Counted from the first letter of the stretch, positions 22,681 through 33,095 are shown. The stretch is 64,000 nt of DNA from Diphasiastrum complanatum (GCA_029204225.1 CM055102.1:977863-1041862); one strand, 5' to 3'. Made by a program: numbers and translations. The notes: generated by a model from the letters alone, not told the origin.

Positions 22681-22989
22681 TATGTGCAAAGACATCACCC
22701 TTTATCTCAAAGACTCTTGACTCTCTTATAGTAAAATTGATGAATGGTTTCCTCTCTTAACAAACTCCTTGATGCTGGAAGAAACCCCTCTACACGATGA
22801 TTTTGATGACACAACCAACATAGACACTTATGAACACTTAATTGAAGAAGGCCCTCAACTCATGATTCAAATCCATCAGTCCCATAAGATTAGACGATAA
22901 CAAACACCCATTGTCGAAAATTGTGAACTCCTGCAACTTGGCCGGGATGCAAAACAAAGGACAAATGACGAACAATTTGCGAGAGTCAA

Positions 22990-23657
22990 CGTACCTCAAA
23001 AACCCTAAGACACGAAGCGAAGCGAAACTCGAAGGTCGGATCAAATGTTGATGGATCCCCTCGATGTGGACATTCAGCATGATGATATTTCCCTTCGCAT
23101 CCATAGCATCTTACCGAGTGCAATACACCATCGCCTCTAAGTTGATAGGCATACACTGGTAATAGATTCCCCTTAGGATCTTCCACAAAGTAGACTGATA
23201 GGCTGTTATGGTCCTCCATTGAGTTTGGTGACATGCAAGAGGATATAACCAAAACTTCTACCTTGCCACTGGTTGTTGAAGAAGCTTGTGATTTAGGTGG
23301 GTTTATCTGACATCCATCCTTTGGATGAGCTCCTTGTTGGCTTGATTTTGTTTCTGACCATTGAACCGTTGGATCTTGCCGTCGATGAACATGTTGCTCT
23401 GCATTCTGTCCTTTTAATAAGCGCGGATTCTTGATTGGACACTTGTTACTTGGATGATCTCAAAAGCAGAAGGTACATTTATCCTTTTCAAGAAAATTGA
23501 TTGTGCAATCACCCATTTTGGAGTCCCCAAAGAATCTCACTCTTGAGATTTGGAATGGATTTGTAATAGTTTGATAACAACCTATGTCAAGAATTTTGCA
23601 CCAAGCTTTAAAAATCACACATAGAGATTCACAAAGATCCCAACCATGCATGAACAC
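22990..23657 (-). pseudogene. Zinc-knuckle ORF remnant, gag-like or LINE ORF1-like
   Basis: The minus strand reads, with one stop, HGWDLCESLCVIFKAWCKIL and DKCTFCF*DHPSNKCP (a CxxC...HxxxxC knuckle interrupted by TGA). A Gln/Ser/Pro-rich linker follows, then a second frame with SVRCYGCEGKYHHAECPHRG, a second CxxC...HxxxC-type knuckle. The first half resembles nucleic-acid-binding ORF1/gag-like proteins (DUF4283-like plus knuckle) of plant retroelements. The second knuckle resembles CYGCDEGHKIAEC of Gypsy C. I cannot tell whether the source is a LINE or a Gypsy. No RT is adjacent. The block 22690-22990 holds no recognisable feature. Confidence 0.45.
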
Positions 23658-24374
23658 TCAAATATGGACTCCTCCTTGTTCTAGATATCCAATGAGATCA
23701 CAACTTGACCCTCACACTCTCACAAAGAAAGTTGAATAGAACTAATTTGAGTTTCATACATTCTATGTCAATTTTTGCTCAGTAAATTGAATTCATTCAC
23801 CCCTATTGGATTCCACCAATGACTCTACCTCTTAAGAGCTAGAATTAAATTCAAAATCAAAAGTTGTGATTCTTCTTTCTCACTAAGATAGTGTGCTTCA
23901 AAGAGCTAATGCCACTTAGAACAATTTGATCACCTAGGAGAAGACAAACTCTCCACCAATACCAACACAAAATGAGCTTCTAGATCTTGCCCTCTACAAA
24001 GGAAGGAACTCTTAGAAAATTGGATCTCTCTCTACACATTTGCCATACATACCTCAATGACTCTTTTCAAGCCTCATAGACACTCAAACATATTGAGTAG
24101 GGTTGAACAATGTGACTTGGATCTCAATCTCTTTTCTAGAATTCTCAATTGAAGCCAATCTATGTCAAATTCTACAAAAGATTCGCATAGATGCTATTTA
24201 TGCACTAGAAACTCTCAAAGGTTTCACTTGGAGGATAGATCCAAAGATGTTTTCTAGCAAATTGATGCTTCTAAACTTGACCCTATCACTCTTAAACAAA
24301 TCTAGAGTGATGGTACAATAATGGATTTCATCCTCTCACTTTGCATATCACTCAACCTATGATTTTTGGCAAAA
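23658..24374. other. No recognisable gene
   Basis: About 700 AT-rich bases between the zinc-knuckle remnant and the broken RT of D. Short frames only. The 3' part of D should have continued here, so this is sequence brought in by deletion or rearrangement. Confidence 0.5.
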
Positions 24375-25509
24375 AAAATTGTAGGCTTTAGCCCCAGCTA
24401 CTCTGTCAAGGAAATTTTCCGTAAAGGGTAAAGAAAAATGATCCTTTTTGGTGACTGCATTTAGCGCCTTCAGATTCACACAAATTCGCATTTTGCCATT
24501 CTTCTTGGATACTATAACTATCGGCGATACCCATTTAGTGTGCTCGATTTCATAAATGAAATCTGCGTCTAACAGCTTCTGCAACTCCTACTTGATCAGC
24601 TTTGTGTAGTTTGGGTTGCAACGGTAGTATCGACTAACCTTGGGAACTATTCCATCCACCAAGGGTATGGTGTGTTGGACTACTATTGGTGGAATGCCCT
24701 TCAGATCAATATAATTCCAGGCAAAATGGTCCTTGTATGCCACCAACAATGATCGTAGCCTTTTGAATTGTGTGGGTGTTAACTGCCCTCCCACATGCAC
24801 TATCTTTTCTTCTTCACCTGGCTCGGCAAGGTTCATTGGTTGTGTTCGCGCAGGTCCTTCATACACTTGTTCCACTGGTGTCTGACTTTGATCAGGTTCT
24901 CGCTGGGCTTGCGGCATCATAATTACCACGTCGTCAAAGGTGTAATTCTTGAAGGTTTCAAGCATCTCATGAACTGGTGCTCGTCGAGATTCCTCCTTCA
25001 ACATATTGATCTTGGCTCGACTGGTCATCTTTTGATTTTCCGTCATCTGATATGAGGATGACGTTGTATCCGAGTTCATCCTCATTGACTTTAAGGAGTC
25101 CAACACCTTTTCTTTGTCTCTTTTCGTCCAATCGGTGGATTCGTCCTTGTTGTCTTTCTTCAAAACTGGTGTGACATTCGTCTGGTGGTTGTGAATATCA
25201 ACATCCATTCTAGCTATAGCTTCTTCGGGCAGATCACTCCATCGGATCACCTGGTTGTAGCATTGCTTCAACTGGTTCTTCTTGTTCGCAGGTGCCCTTG
25301 GTGGATCTATTCTTGAAACTTTTGCCATAACAGATCTTTGAGGCGGTTGAGTTGGTACTTTCTTAATTCTGTAACAATCTGGGTCCATGTGTTGTAGGAC
25401 CTGCTCATCACTCAGTTCAACCTCCTTATTATAAGTCAGAGCATGTTGCCAAGGAACTAAATTATTGTCCACTGGGTTCTCAATAGGTTCCGCTGACAGC
25501 CATGCTACG
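24375..25509 (-). pseudogene. Gypsy D pol, linker and N-terminal half of reverse transcriptase
   Basis: Minus-strand frame from the B insertion site: NNLVPWQHALTYNKEVEL, then a charged linker (RSDLPEEAIARMDVDIHNHQ), FAWNYIDLKGIPPIVVQHTIP and VSRYYRCNPNYTKLIKQ. After one stop (near 24588) comes FIYEIEHTKWVSPIVIVSKKNGKMRICVNL, the start of a Ty3/Gypsy RT. It closely parallels C at 41815-42900. The match ends near 24375 at the first palm strand (AKAYNFF), before the catalytic FLDD block. RNase H, integrase and 3' LTR are missing. The upstream half of D is at 31942-33095, on the other side of B. Confidence 0.9.
25505..25509. other. Left target-site duplication of element B (CTACG)
   Basis: CTACG occurs at 25505-25509 and 31942-31946, flanking the TG...CA ends. 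Removing B and one copy joins the D reading frame across the site, as in the uninterrupted relative C. Confidence 0.93.
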
Positions 25510-26164
25510 TGTGAAAATTGTCAACATTTCCTAGCTAGTTTGAGGCCTAAATTGGCTAAAATTGTAAATAGTTTTGGTTCTGGAGTTTCACACGTGTGAA
25601 TCAGGCCACAATGTTTTTATTTACTGTATTTTTTCAGTATGATGAAGTGTCAAACTTCATACCCTTCAAAATGAGACCATTTTGATGTATTTTGGTCATA
25701 TAAGCCATTTTTAGCTATTTTTCCTATATAGGGAATATCTAGGGTCAAGTACCTTCTAGAGAGAGGAGAGAGAGTCATCTTCCTCATCCATAAATAGTAG
25801 GGAAGTCGTGGAGAACAGGTTGGAGAAACCTTTTGTATGCTTCATTGAGATCAATAGATCATTGTCATTGTTTCTTCCTCCATTGAGAGCATTGTTGTGT
25901 GTATTGTCTTCAAGCTATTGTGTATGATCTTAGGTGCTTTCCAAAAGTGGTAGGCTGATGTATTATGGACTGTATAATGCTATTTTGGGCCGCACTTGAT
26001 GTTTATGGAAGTTTCCATTTGTGATAAATGCTTTTTGATCAAGTTCTTTGCATTCTAGGTAGCATAGAATGTGTTGCCAATTCCTAGCTTATGTAGTTTG
26101 GAGTGCAAGCATTCAAGCCAATGATCTTGGAGTTTAGATCCACTTAGGATCTGTATTTTTCACA
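25510..26164 (+). repeat. 5' LTR of element B
   Basis: TGTGAAAATT...TTTTTCACA, 655 bp. Holds the promoter (TATA-like box at 25724-25730), the palindrome TTTCACACGTGTGAA near 25586-25600, and a purine-rich GAGAGAGGAGAGAGAG tract just downstream of the TATA-like box. Confidence 0.96.
25724..25730 (+). promoter_or_regulatory. TATA-like box in LTR B
   Basis: CTATATA in the middle of the LTR, at the place expected for the U3 promoter. The identical sequence is in the LTRs of A. Transcription start is inferred to lie some 25-35 bases downstream. Confidence 0.55.
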
Positions 26165-26176
26165 TGGTATCAGAGC
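26165..26176 (+). other. Primer-binding site of element B
   Basis: TGGTATCAGAGC, perfect complement of the initiator tRNA-Met 3' end, directly after the LTR. Confidence 0.95.
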
Positions 26177-27337
26177 TGGTTGGCTTCTATTTACAGTAAG
26201 TATTCCATTTTTGGTGATATTTGGATGTTTGATCAAGTTCTAGCATGATTTTGCATTGCTTTGTTGATCAAATCTTACTAACCTTTGTTTTGTGAGTTGA
26301 ACTTGTGGATCAAAAGCATATTTCAGGTCTATTGAAGATCAGAGGCTGAAAAGAAACTATTTTGGATCAGATCATAACACCTAATCATTTGTGATTGTGA
26401 GGCTTGTGCATATTCAATACTAACAATGTTCTTTTCAATCCTATTGTTGACAATCTCCATTCTTGGATGAACACTCTCCTTAAGTGGATGAAACTTCTCC
26501 TTAAGTGGATGACAAATGCTCTTTTGAGTGAGTTGTTATTCTCCTAAAGGCTGAGCAAAGCTCCCATTTGGATGAAAGATCCCCTTTTTTGGGTGAACAT
26601 ATTGTAAGCTCCATTGTGAAGAGCATATTGTAAAGATTGTCATCAATTTTGGCATAAATTTTGGTGTACTTTGTTGAGCATGTAAGTAACTCTCCTTATG
26701 TAATTTGATTGGAGCATTTGCTGGAAGGTGTTAACCATTATGCAAGTGTGTTTTCAGGTTCTTAACAGGTTGAGGAACATTCTCATGTGAAGTGATCTTA
26801 GATCTACATCTAAACACCAAGATTTGACAAGATAGTGAAGCTAGTCTTGTGATTCACTAAGTGTGCTCATTCATTCACCTCTAAATCTTGTATTTATCAC
26901 TTGCTGGAGTTTATAAACTTTTAGAAGTGTGGTTTACATGTGGTTTTACAAGTTGAATCAATATCTTAGTGTGTTGATCATATGTTGATCAAGTTTGTTC
27001 ATTACTAGGTAATCTTGGCATCCTAGTTTTGGGTATTTTCTAAGAATGCAAGTAACTCTTCACACCATAACTTGATTTGGTCACTTGCTGGAAAGTTTGA
27101 GAGCTTAAGCAAGAGTGTGTTCAGGTTGGTTTGATTTTGTAATCCATTCTTAGTGTGTGCAAAGTGTTGCATGTGTTTCAATCTTCCTTTCTATGCTTGG
27201 AAACCATCTAGGTTCAAGATAGAAGTGTTTTAGGGTCCTAAATCTTCAATAGATCTCTTTATCTATCATTTGTTGAGAGAAAAGTGAGTGCTAAGTGCTT
27301 TAGGACAGAACCTAAAAGTTGAAGAAACATTAGAATC
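26177..27337 (+). other. Untranslated leader of element B
   Basis: 1161 bases without a recognisable ORF, colinear with the leader of A. Repeated short phrases occur (CTTAAGTGGATGA twice near 26480-26510, and TTGCTGGA with nearby GAG at about 26720, 26903 and 27087). They suggest internal duplication. Packaging or translation-control signals may lie here, but none can be identified by eye. Confidence 0.75.
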
Positions 27338-30300
27338 ATGGCTTCCAATGGTGGGATCATGCTAGAGTCTAGTGAAAGGTTGAGTTCATCAAACTACTCT
27401 ACTTGGAAAGTGAGGATGGAGTCCTTACTTGAGTTGAATGAACTCATGGACATAGTTGCAGAAATTGAAGAGAGACCTCTCACACTTCAAGAGCAACAAA
27501 GGTTTGATAAGAAGGCCAAAAGGGCTCTTCATATCATTAAAATGAATGTTACAAATGAACTTCTCAAGGAAGTTGGAAAGTGTCAAAGTGCAAGTGAGGC
27601 ATGGAATGCCTTAAAGAAGCTCTTTGAATCAAAGTCCACATCTAGGGTATTGACCCTAAGGAGACAAATATTTTCTAGTAGGCAAAGAGAGGGTGAAAGT
27701 GCTCATGCATTTATCTTGAGAGTTAAGTCCCTAAGTGATGATTTAGCATGCATTGATGAGAACATAAAAGATGGTGAAATAGTCCAAGTTATGTTGAATG
27801 GTTTGCTAAATGAACATGCTAACCTTGTGCAAAGTTTTGCCATTCAAAGAGTCTTGCCAAGTGTGGTTGACTTGCAAGAAATCTTATTGGCTGAAGAACA
27901 TAGGTTGCAATCAAAGCTTGATGGTGCATCCTTGCAAGGTGGAGGTGAAGAGGCTTTCTTCACAAAAGGCAAATTCAAGGGCAAAGGTAAAGGCAAAGGG
28001 AAATGGTCCAAAGGTGGTAACTTTGATCATGATGATCACTCTTCCTCTTCCTCTTCTACTAAGAACAATAAGTCAAAGTTCAAGTGCTTTTATTGTGGGA
28101 TAAAAGGTCATTTTGCAAATGAATGTTATAAGAAGAAAAGAGAGCAAGGAGAGAGGCAAGGAAATCTTACAATAGATGAGGAAGAACATAACACATGTGA
28201 ATCACTTGTTATGACTTCAAGTTTGTTAGCCAACATAGATGATAATGATCCTTGGTGGATTGATAGTGGAGCCTCATCTCACATGACAAGACATAAGGAA
28301 TACTTTACATCCTTATTGTCTTATGAGGGAGAAGGTAACATCATCTACACTGCAAATGATGGTCAATGTGACATCAAAGGCATAGGCACTATTCCTATTT
28401 CCCTTTCAACAAATAGGAAAGCAAATCTTGAAAATGTTTTGTACATTCCTTCAATCACTAAGAATTTGCTTAGTGTAAGTCAAATGATTGACAAAGGACT
28501 TGATGTGGAGTTCATTGGAGATGCATGTTTGATAAGTAAATGTGGATCCTTGATTGCTCAAGGTAGGAGGCATGGTAAACTTTTCAAGCTTGATGCATGT
28601 GTGATCTCTAATCATGAAGGATGTATGGCTAGGGAGCAATTGACAAACCAAGAAGTTTGGCACAAGAGGTTGGGCCATCCCAACTTCAAATCTTTGGAGG
28701 TAATGGCAAAGAAAGAGCTTGTTCTTGGTCTCCCTAAAAGTCTTGTTGCAAACAATAGTGTTTGTGAACATTGTGCCTTGTCCAAATCTCATAGACTTGC
28801 TTATTCTAGATCTACTTCTAGATCTAAAGAAGCTTTTCAACTTGTGCATTCTGATATTCATTCTTCTAGTACAACTAGCAATGGTGGGGCAAAGATGTAT
28901 GCAACTTTTATTGATGACTTTAGTAGGTATACTTGGATCTATCTTCTTAAAAGTAAGGATGAAGTGTTTGCTGCATTTGTCAAGTTCAAGAATGAAATGG
29001 AAAACCAATTCAATACAAAGATCAAATGCTTAAGATCTGATAATGGAGGGGAATACACCTCAAATAGGTTCAAAGACTTTTGTATAGCACATGGGATTAA
29101 GAGGGAGATGTCTAGTCCTAGGACTCCACAACAGAATGGAGTGGCCGAGAGGAAGAATAGAACCCTTTGTGAATGTGCCAAGGCAATGAGACTACATGCT
29201 AATCTTGCTAAGTCTTTTTGGGGGGAAGCTTTAGCATGTGCTAACTATCTATGTAATAGATGGACAAGTGCTTCCTTGGATGGTAAAACTCCTCATGAGG
29301 TTCTTTATGGTAGAAGGCCGAGTGTCAAGCATTTGAGGATCTTTGGATGTACATGTTTTGTCAATATCACACTTGATGATAGAACTAAAGAAGATCCTTC
29401 ATCAAAGAAGGGTGTGTTTGTTGGCTATAGTGAAGTAAGCAAGGCTTACAAAGTGTACATTCCTTCTACAAAGAAAGTTGTCATAAGTAGGAATGTCATC
29501 TTTCATGAAGAGAATGTTTCCAATGTTGTTGGTGTTGATGTTGATGTGCCTACTAATCATCATGATGTGCAAGATGTCTTGGATGAAGATGGAGATGCCA
29601 CTCCAAAGCAAACTTCAAGGAAGACTCAAAGGCAAAGGGCTAAGCCATCAAGGCTAACCTATGATGAAAAAGGAAAGCAAGTGGTGGACAACTCTAACTT
29701 TGCTTTTCTTACCTCTTTTGATGAACCAACTTGTGTAGGTGAAGCAATTCAAAAGAAGGAATGGATCCAAGCCATGGATCATGAGCATCAAGCACTCATC
29801 AAAAGCAACACATGGAGGTTGGTAAAGCTTCCAAAGGACAAGAAGGCAATTGGTTGTAAGTGGATCTTCAAGATCAAGACAAATCAAGATGGATCAATCA
29901 ACAAGTACAAGGCAAGGTTGGTGGCAAAGGGGTATGCTCAAGAATATGGTATTGACTATGATGAGACCTTTGCACCCGTGGCAAAGATGGTAACTATTCG
30001 AATCCTAATCTCTCTTGCAACTCTTTATGATTGGGATATGTGGCAAATGGATGTTACTAATGCCTTCTTGAATGGTGATCTTGAAGAAGATATTTACATG
30101 GAGCAACCCGAGGGCTATGTTTCACATGATGAGCCTAATCATGTGTGCTATCTCCAAAAGAGTTTGTATGGGCTAAAGCAAGCACCAAGGAGTTGGTATG
30201 CTAAGCTCAATTCCTTCTTACTTTCTCAAAACTTTGTTATGAGTGAGTATGATCATTCTCTCTACTTTAGATTGAATGAAAATGATATCACTTTACTTTT

Positions 30301-31291
30301 GATCTATGTTGATGACATTATCTTAAGTGGTGGTAACAATCTAGATATAGATGAAATCAAGATGGCACTCAAAAGAGAGTTTGAAATTCAAGATCTTGGT
30401 AAACTTCATTATATCTTAGGAATAGAGATTATTAGAACTTCTAAATCTACATTCATATGTCAAGAAAAGTATGTTAACTCTATTCTAAAAAGGTTTCATA
30501 TGGAAGATTGTAAAGTTGTTTCTACTCCTATGGAATCAAATGTAAAGCTAACTACAAGAAGTAATGAAAGATCCTTCAAGGACATTACTCTCTATAGAAA
30601 GCTAATAGGATCTCTTATATGGTTAACCATCACAAGACCTGATCTAAGCTTTGTGGTTGGTAAACTAAGTCAATTTATGCAAGATCCTAGTGAGGCTCAT
30701 TGGAAGCTAGGAAAGAGAGTACTTAGATACATCTCGGGATCTAGAGATTTTGGCATCTTGTATGGAGGTACTACACCTAACCTTTGTGGATTTTCAGATT
30801 CAGATTTTGCAGGTGATCAAATGGATAGGAAGTCAACAAGTGCCTTTGCAATCTATCTTGGAGATGGAGTGGTCTCATGGCTATCAAAGAAGCAACCAAC
30901 TATCTCTCTATCTTCCACCGAAGCCGAGTACAAGGCATTAACAACATGCACCAAGGAGATTCTTTGGATCAAGAGGATGTTATTGGATCTTCACTTGCTG
31001 GAACCAGAGAAGACTCCAATCATACTTTGTGATAACCTTTCAGCCCAAAGCTTGGCAAGCAATCCTGTTTTTCATGCAAGGAGCAAGCACATTGAGATTG
31101 CTCACCATTTTGTGAGAGATCAAGTCATTGCCAAAGAGGTGGAGCTTCAACATGTCTCTTCAAAGGAGTGTGTGGCTGATATCTTCACCAAACCATTGGG
31201 AAAGGACCTATATTTAATGCATAGATCTAATCTTGGAATGTGCTCAAAGACTATGTTGAAACTAGCATCCAATGTTGAAGAGGGAGTGTGA
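27338..31291 (+). CDS. Copia Gag-Pol polyprotein, full length
   Basis: 1317 residues, the usual size for a Copia polyprotein. Order: Gag (about 1-270) with a basic KGKGKGKGKW stretch and a CCHC knuckle CFYCGIKGHFANEC (250-263); protease DSGA with catalytic Asp309; integrase zinc region with H442, H447, C476 and C479; integrase core with Asp506, Asp568 and Glu604 (35 residues between the last two, DD35E); reverse transcriptase with Asp905 in the QMDVTNAFL block and Asp992-Asp993 in YVDDI; RNase H with Asp1154, Glu1195 and Asp1232. The gag-protease-integrase-RT-RNase H order defines Ty1/Copia. The ATG at 27338 matches the start in A and gives a conserved MASNG start. The final Val codon and the TGA stop overlap the 3' LTR (which starts at 31287). 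The particle assembles in the cytoplasm, and integrase then inserts cDNA in the nucleus. No frameshift separates gag from pol, so relative Gag dosage must be set another way. Confidence 0.97.
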   Translation: MASNGGIMLESSERLSSSNYSTWKVRMESLLELNELMDIVAEIEERPLTLQEQQRFDKKAKRALHIIKMNVTNELLKEVGKCQSASEAWNALKKLFESKSTSRVLTLRRQIFSSRQREGESAHAFILRVKSLSDDLACIDENIKDGEIVQVMLNGLLNEHANLVQSFAIQRVLPSVVDLQEILLAEEHRLQSKLDGASLQGGGEEAFFTKGKFKGKGKGKGKWSKGGNFDHDDHSSSSSSTKNNKSKFKCFYCGIKGHFANECYKKKREQGERQGNLTIDEEEHNTCESLVMTSSLLANIDDNDPWWIDSGASSHMTRHKEYFTSLLSYEGEGNIIYTANDGQCDIKGIGTIPISLSTNRKANLENVLYIPSITKNLLSVSQMIDKGLDVEFIGDACLISKCGSLIAQGRRHGKLFKLDACVISNHEGCMAREQLTNQEVWHKRLGHPNFKSLEVMAKKELVLGLPKSLVANNSVCEHCALSKSHRLAYSRSTSRSKEAFQLVHSDIHSSSTTSNGGAKMYATFIDDFSRYTWIYLLKSKDEVFAAFVKFKNEMENQFNTKIKCLRSDNGGEYTSNRFKDFCIAHGIKREMSSPRTPQQNGVAERKNRTLCECAKAMRLHANLAKSFWGEALACANYLCNRWTSASLDGKTPHEVLYGRRPSVKHLRIFGCTCFVNITLDDRTKEDPSSKKGVFVGYSEVSKAYKVYIPSTKKVVISRNVIFHEENVSNVVGVDVDVPTNHHDVQDVLDEDGDATPKQTSRKTQRQRAKPSRLTYDEKGKQVVDNSNFAFLTSFDEPTCVGEAIQKKEWIQAMDHEHQALIKSNTWRLVKLPKDKKAIGCKWIFKIKTNQDGSINKYKARLVAKGYAQEYGIDYDETFAPVAKMVTIRILISLATLYDWDMWQMDVTNAFLNGDLEEDIYMEQPEGYVSHDEPNHVCYLQKSLYGLKQAPRSWYAKLNSFLLSQNFVMSEYDHSLYFRLNENDITLLLIYVDDIILSGGNNLDIDEIKMALKREFEIQDLGKLHYILGIEIIRTSKSTFICQEKYVNSILKRFHMEDCKVVSTPMESNVKLTTRSNERSFKDITLYRKLIGSLIWLTITRPDLSFVVGKLSQFMQDPSEAHWKLGKRVLRYISGSRDFGILYGGTTPNLCGFSDSDFAGDQMDRKSTSAFAIYLGDGVVSWLSKKQPTISLSSTEAEYKALTTCTKEILWIKRMLLDLHLLEPEKTPIILCDNLSAQSLASNPVFHARSKHIEIAHHFVRDQVIAKEVELQHVSSKECVADIFTKPLGKDLYLMHRSNLGMCSKTMLKLASNVEEGV
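31277..31286 (+). other. Polypurine tract of element B
   Basis: GAAGAGGGAG directly before the 3' LTR. It is also coding, giving the Glu-Glu-Gly near the C-terminus. Confidence 0.9.
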
Positions 31292-31941
31292 AAATTGTCA
31301 ACATTTCCTAGCTAGTTTGAGGCCTAAATTGGCTAAAATTGTAAATAGTTTTGGTTCTGGAGTTTCACACGTGTGAACCAGGCCACAATGTTTTTATTTA
31401 CTGTATTTTTTCAGTATGATGAAGTGTCAAACTTCATACCCTTCAAAATGAGACCATTTTGATGTATTTTGGTCATATAAGCCATTTTTAGCTATTTTTC
31501 CTATATAGGGAATATCTAGGGTCAAGTACCTTCTAGAGAGAGGAGAGAGAGTCATCTTCCTCATCCATAAATAGTAGGGAAGTCGTGGAGAACAGGTTGG
31601 AGAAACCTTTTGTATGCTTCATTGAGATCAATAGATCATTGTCATTGTTTCTTCCTCCATTGAGAGCATTGTTGTGTGTATTGTCTTCAAGCTATTGTGT
31701 ATGATCTTAGGTGCTTTCCAAAAGTGGTAGGCTGATGTATTATGGACTGTATAATGCTATTTTGGGCCGCACTTGATGTTTATGGAAGTTTCCATTTGTG
31801 ATAAATGCTTTTTGATCAAGTTCTTTGCATTCTAGGTAGCATAGAATGTGTTGCCAATTCCTAGCTTATGTAGTTTGGAGTGCAAGCATTCAAGCCAATG
31901 ATCTTGGAGTTTAGATCCACTTAGGATCTGTATTTTTCACA
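31287..31941 (+). repeat. 3' LTR of element B
   Basis: 655 bp, TG...CA, one visible difference from the 5' LTR. Its first bases, TGTGA, complete the last sense codon and supply the stop codon of gag-pol. Confidence 0.96.
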
Positions 31942-32345
31942 CTACGTTTATCATATTCACTCCAAATGTAATTGGTATTCCATGGTGTAATACTTGGGTG
32001 AAGATGTGTTGGGTTCAAGATCTGATTTGTATTGACATGCTTGGCAGTCAATCGTTGCTAATGCATCCGTCCATCTCACAACATCCATCTCTGAATTGTA
32101 GTGACCACCCTTGGCTGGCCTTGGGCAATCTATCATGTGATTTGTCATGGATGATCTATCATCAGCCTTGGGTGCAATAGGTTTCACCACCCAGGTGGTT
32201 GGATTGACCTTTACAACATGCTCTCTATTTTCAAAGGTGAGTTTCCCCGTCCCCCAGTTGTGTACTACTTGCGTAGTCCTCAACCATAGTCTTTTCAATA
32301 AAACATGGTATGCAGTTGAAGATTCAGGTATATCCATTACTCAAT
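31942..32345 (-). pseudogene. Gypsy D pol, region after the protease
   Basis: The minus strand reads a VLLKRLWLRTTQVVHNWG block, VVKVNPTTWVVKPIAPKA, GGHYNSEMDVVRWTDALAT and CQYKSDLEPNTSSPK. All are close to C at 41400-41780. A small frame change follows near 31970, before the B insertion point at 31942. Upstream (above 32345) the sequence jumps directly to leader DNA, so gag and most of the protease are deleted. With 24375-25509 it forms one interrupted element. Confidence 0.9.
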
Positions 32346-32995
32346 GAGATGGAACTTTAGAACTCTCTACGAGGATTTTTGCCCACTAGAATTGAAAATT
32401 TTAGCGTCTGCGAGAGTTCTTTGGTATTTTTCCATCTTTTTTCCACTAGAAACTCTCGCACAGGCACTTAGACAATGAAGTAACTCTCGCAAGCTTCTTT
32501 GTGCCCTGGTCTCACTGAGATGGAACTTCAGAGGACTCTGCAAGAGTTTTGGTGAAGGTTTGTATTTTTTTGATTTTTTTCAAAGATTTTTTGAAATTTT
32601 TATGATTTTTTTCTGATTTTTGCAATTTGCTTGGAATTAATTCTCGCAGGCTTCTATGTAGGTCTAAGACAGTACGCTGGAGCTGCTGCCAATCGTGTAA
32701 GAGTTAACTCACACTGGTTTTGGAGATATTAAAATCTGATCAGATTTTAGGCTCTTTTTCCCTCCAAAAGACAGATTGGTGTGTTTTTTGGGTTTTCTCA
32801 GGTTTTGGTTTGGATGTCAAGCCCATAGAGGCTATTCAGGGTCTCTTCTACTCTCTTACACCTCCTTCGCTAGATGTGAACAGTCCAAACACAGAAAAAT
32901 AAAGAAAACTAACTCTAAACACCCAAAAATCTACCTAAAACTACTCCAAAAAGCAAGAAATAGCTAAAATGCAGCTATACTAGTTAGAAAACCTA
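32346..32995 (-). other. Leader of Gypsy D
   Basis: Non-coding on the minus strand, similar in parts to the C leader (37826-39130). Both contain CATCTCAGTGAGA-type blocks and many scattered copies of a GCGAGAGTT/AACTCTCGC motif. Confidence 0.75.
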
Positions 32996-33013
32996 TCCCT
33001 GGCAACGGCGCCA
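32996..33013 (-). other. Primer-binding site of Gypsy D (tRNA-Asp type)
   Basis: On the minus strand TGGCGCCGTTGCCAGGGA, the motif typical of Athila/Tat Gypsies, complementary to plant tRNA-Asp. It is the same class as 37808-37825 in C. Confidence 0.85.
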
Positions 33014-33014
33014 C

Positions 33015-33095
33015 TGTAGTGTCAAAGTTCTCTCGCCTCACAACACATTTTATTGGCCGATATTATTTATGTACAATATGAAATACCCCCAACAA
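33015..33095 (-). repeat. Shortened LTR of Gypsy D
   Basis: Only about 81 bp. On the minus strand it starts TGTTGGGGGTATTTCAT and ends CACTACA before the primer site. Compared with the 739-bp LTR of C, both ends are present but the middle is lost, so an internal deletion removed most of it, including any promoter. It lies inside the RNase H of Copia H. Confidence 0.75.

Larger units (their letters stand above)
25510..31941 (+). mobile_element. Copia element B, complete and apparently intact
   Basis: 6432 bp: 655-bp LTRs (25510-26164 and 31287-31941), primer site, 1.16-kb leader, one uninterrupted gag-pol ORF, polypurine tract, and a CTACG target duplication. The two LTRs differ at a single position by eye (T at about 25601 versus C at about 31378, in GTGTGAA[T/C]CAGG). 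Every canonical motif is present, so this may be an active or recently active copy. It sits in Gypsy D in opposite orientation. Element A is its internally deleted sister. Confidence 0.97.

Noticed and set aside
28451-29008. Long open frame opposite to gag-pol of B (185 codons)
   Set aside because: Shadow of the real coding strand. Its counterpart in A is shorter, and it has no independent motif.
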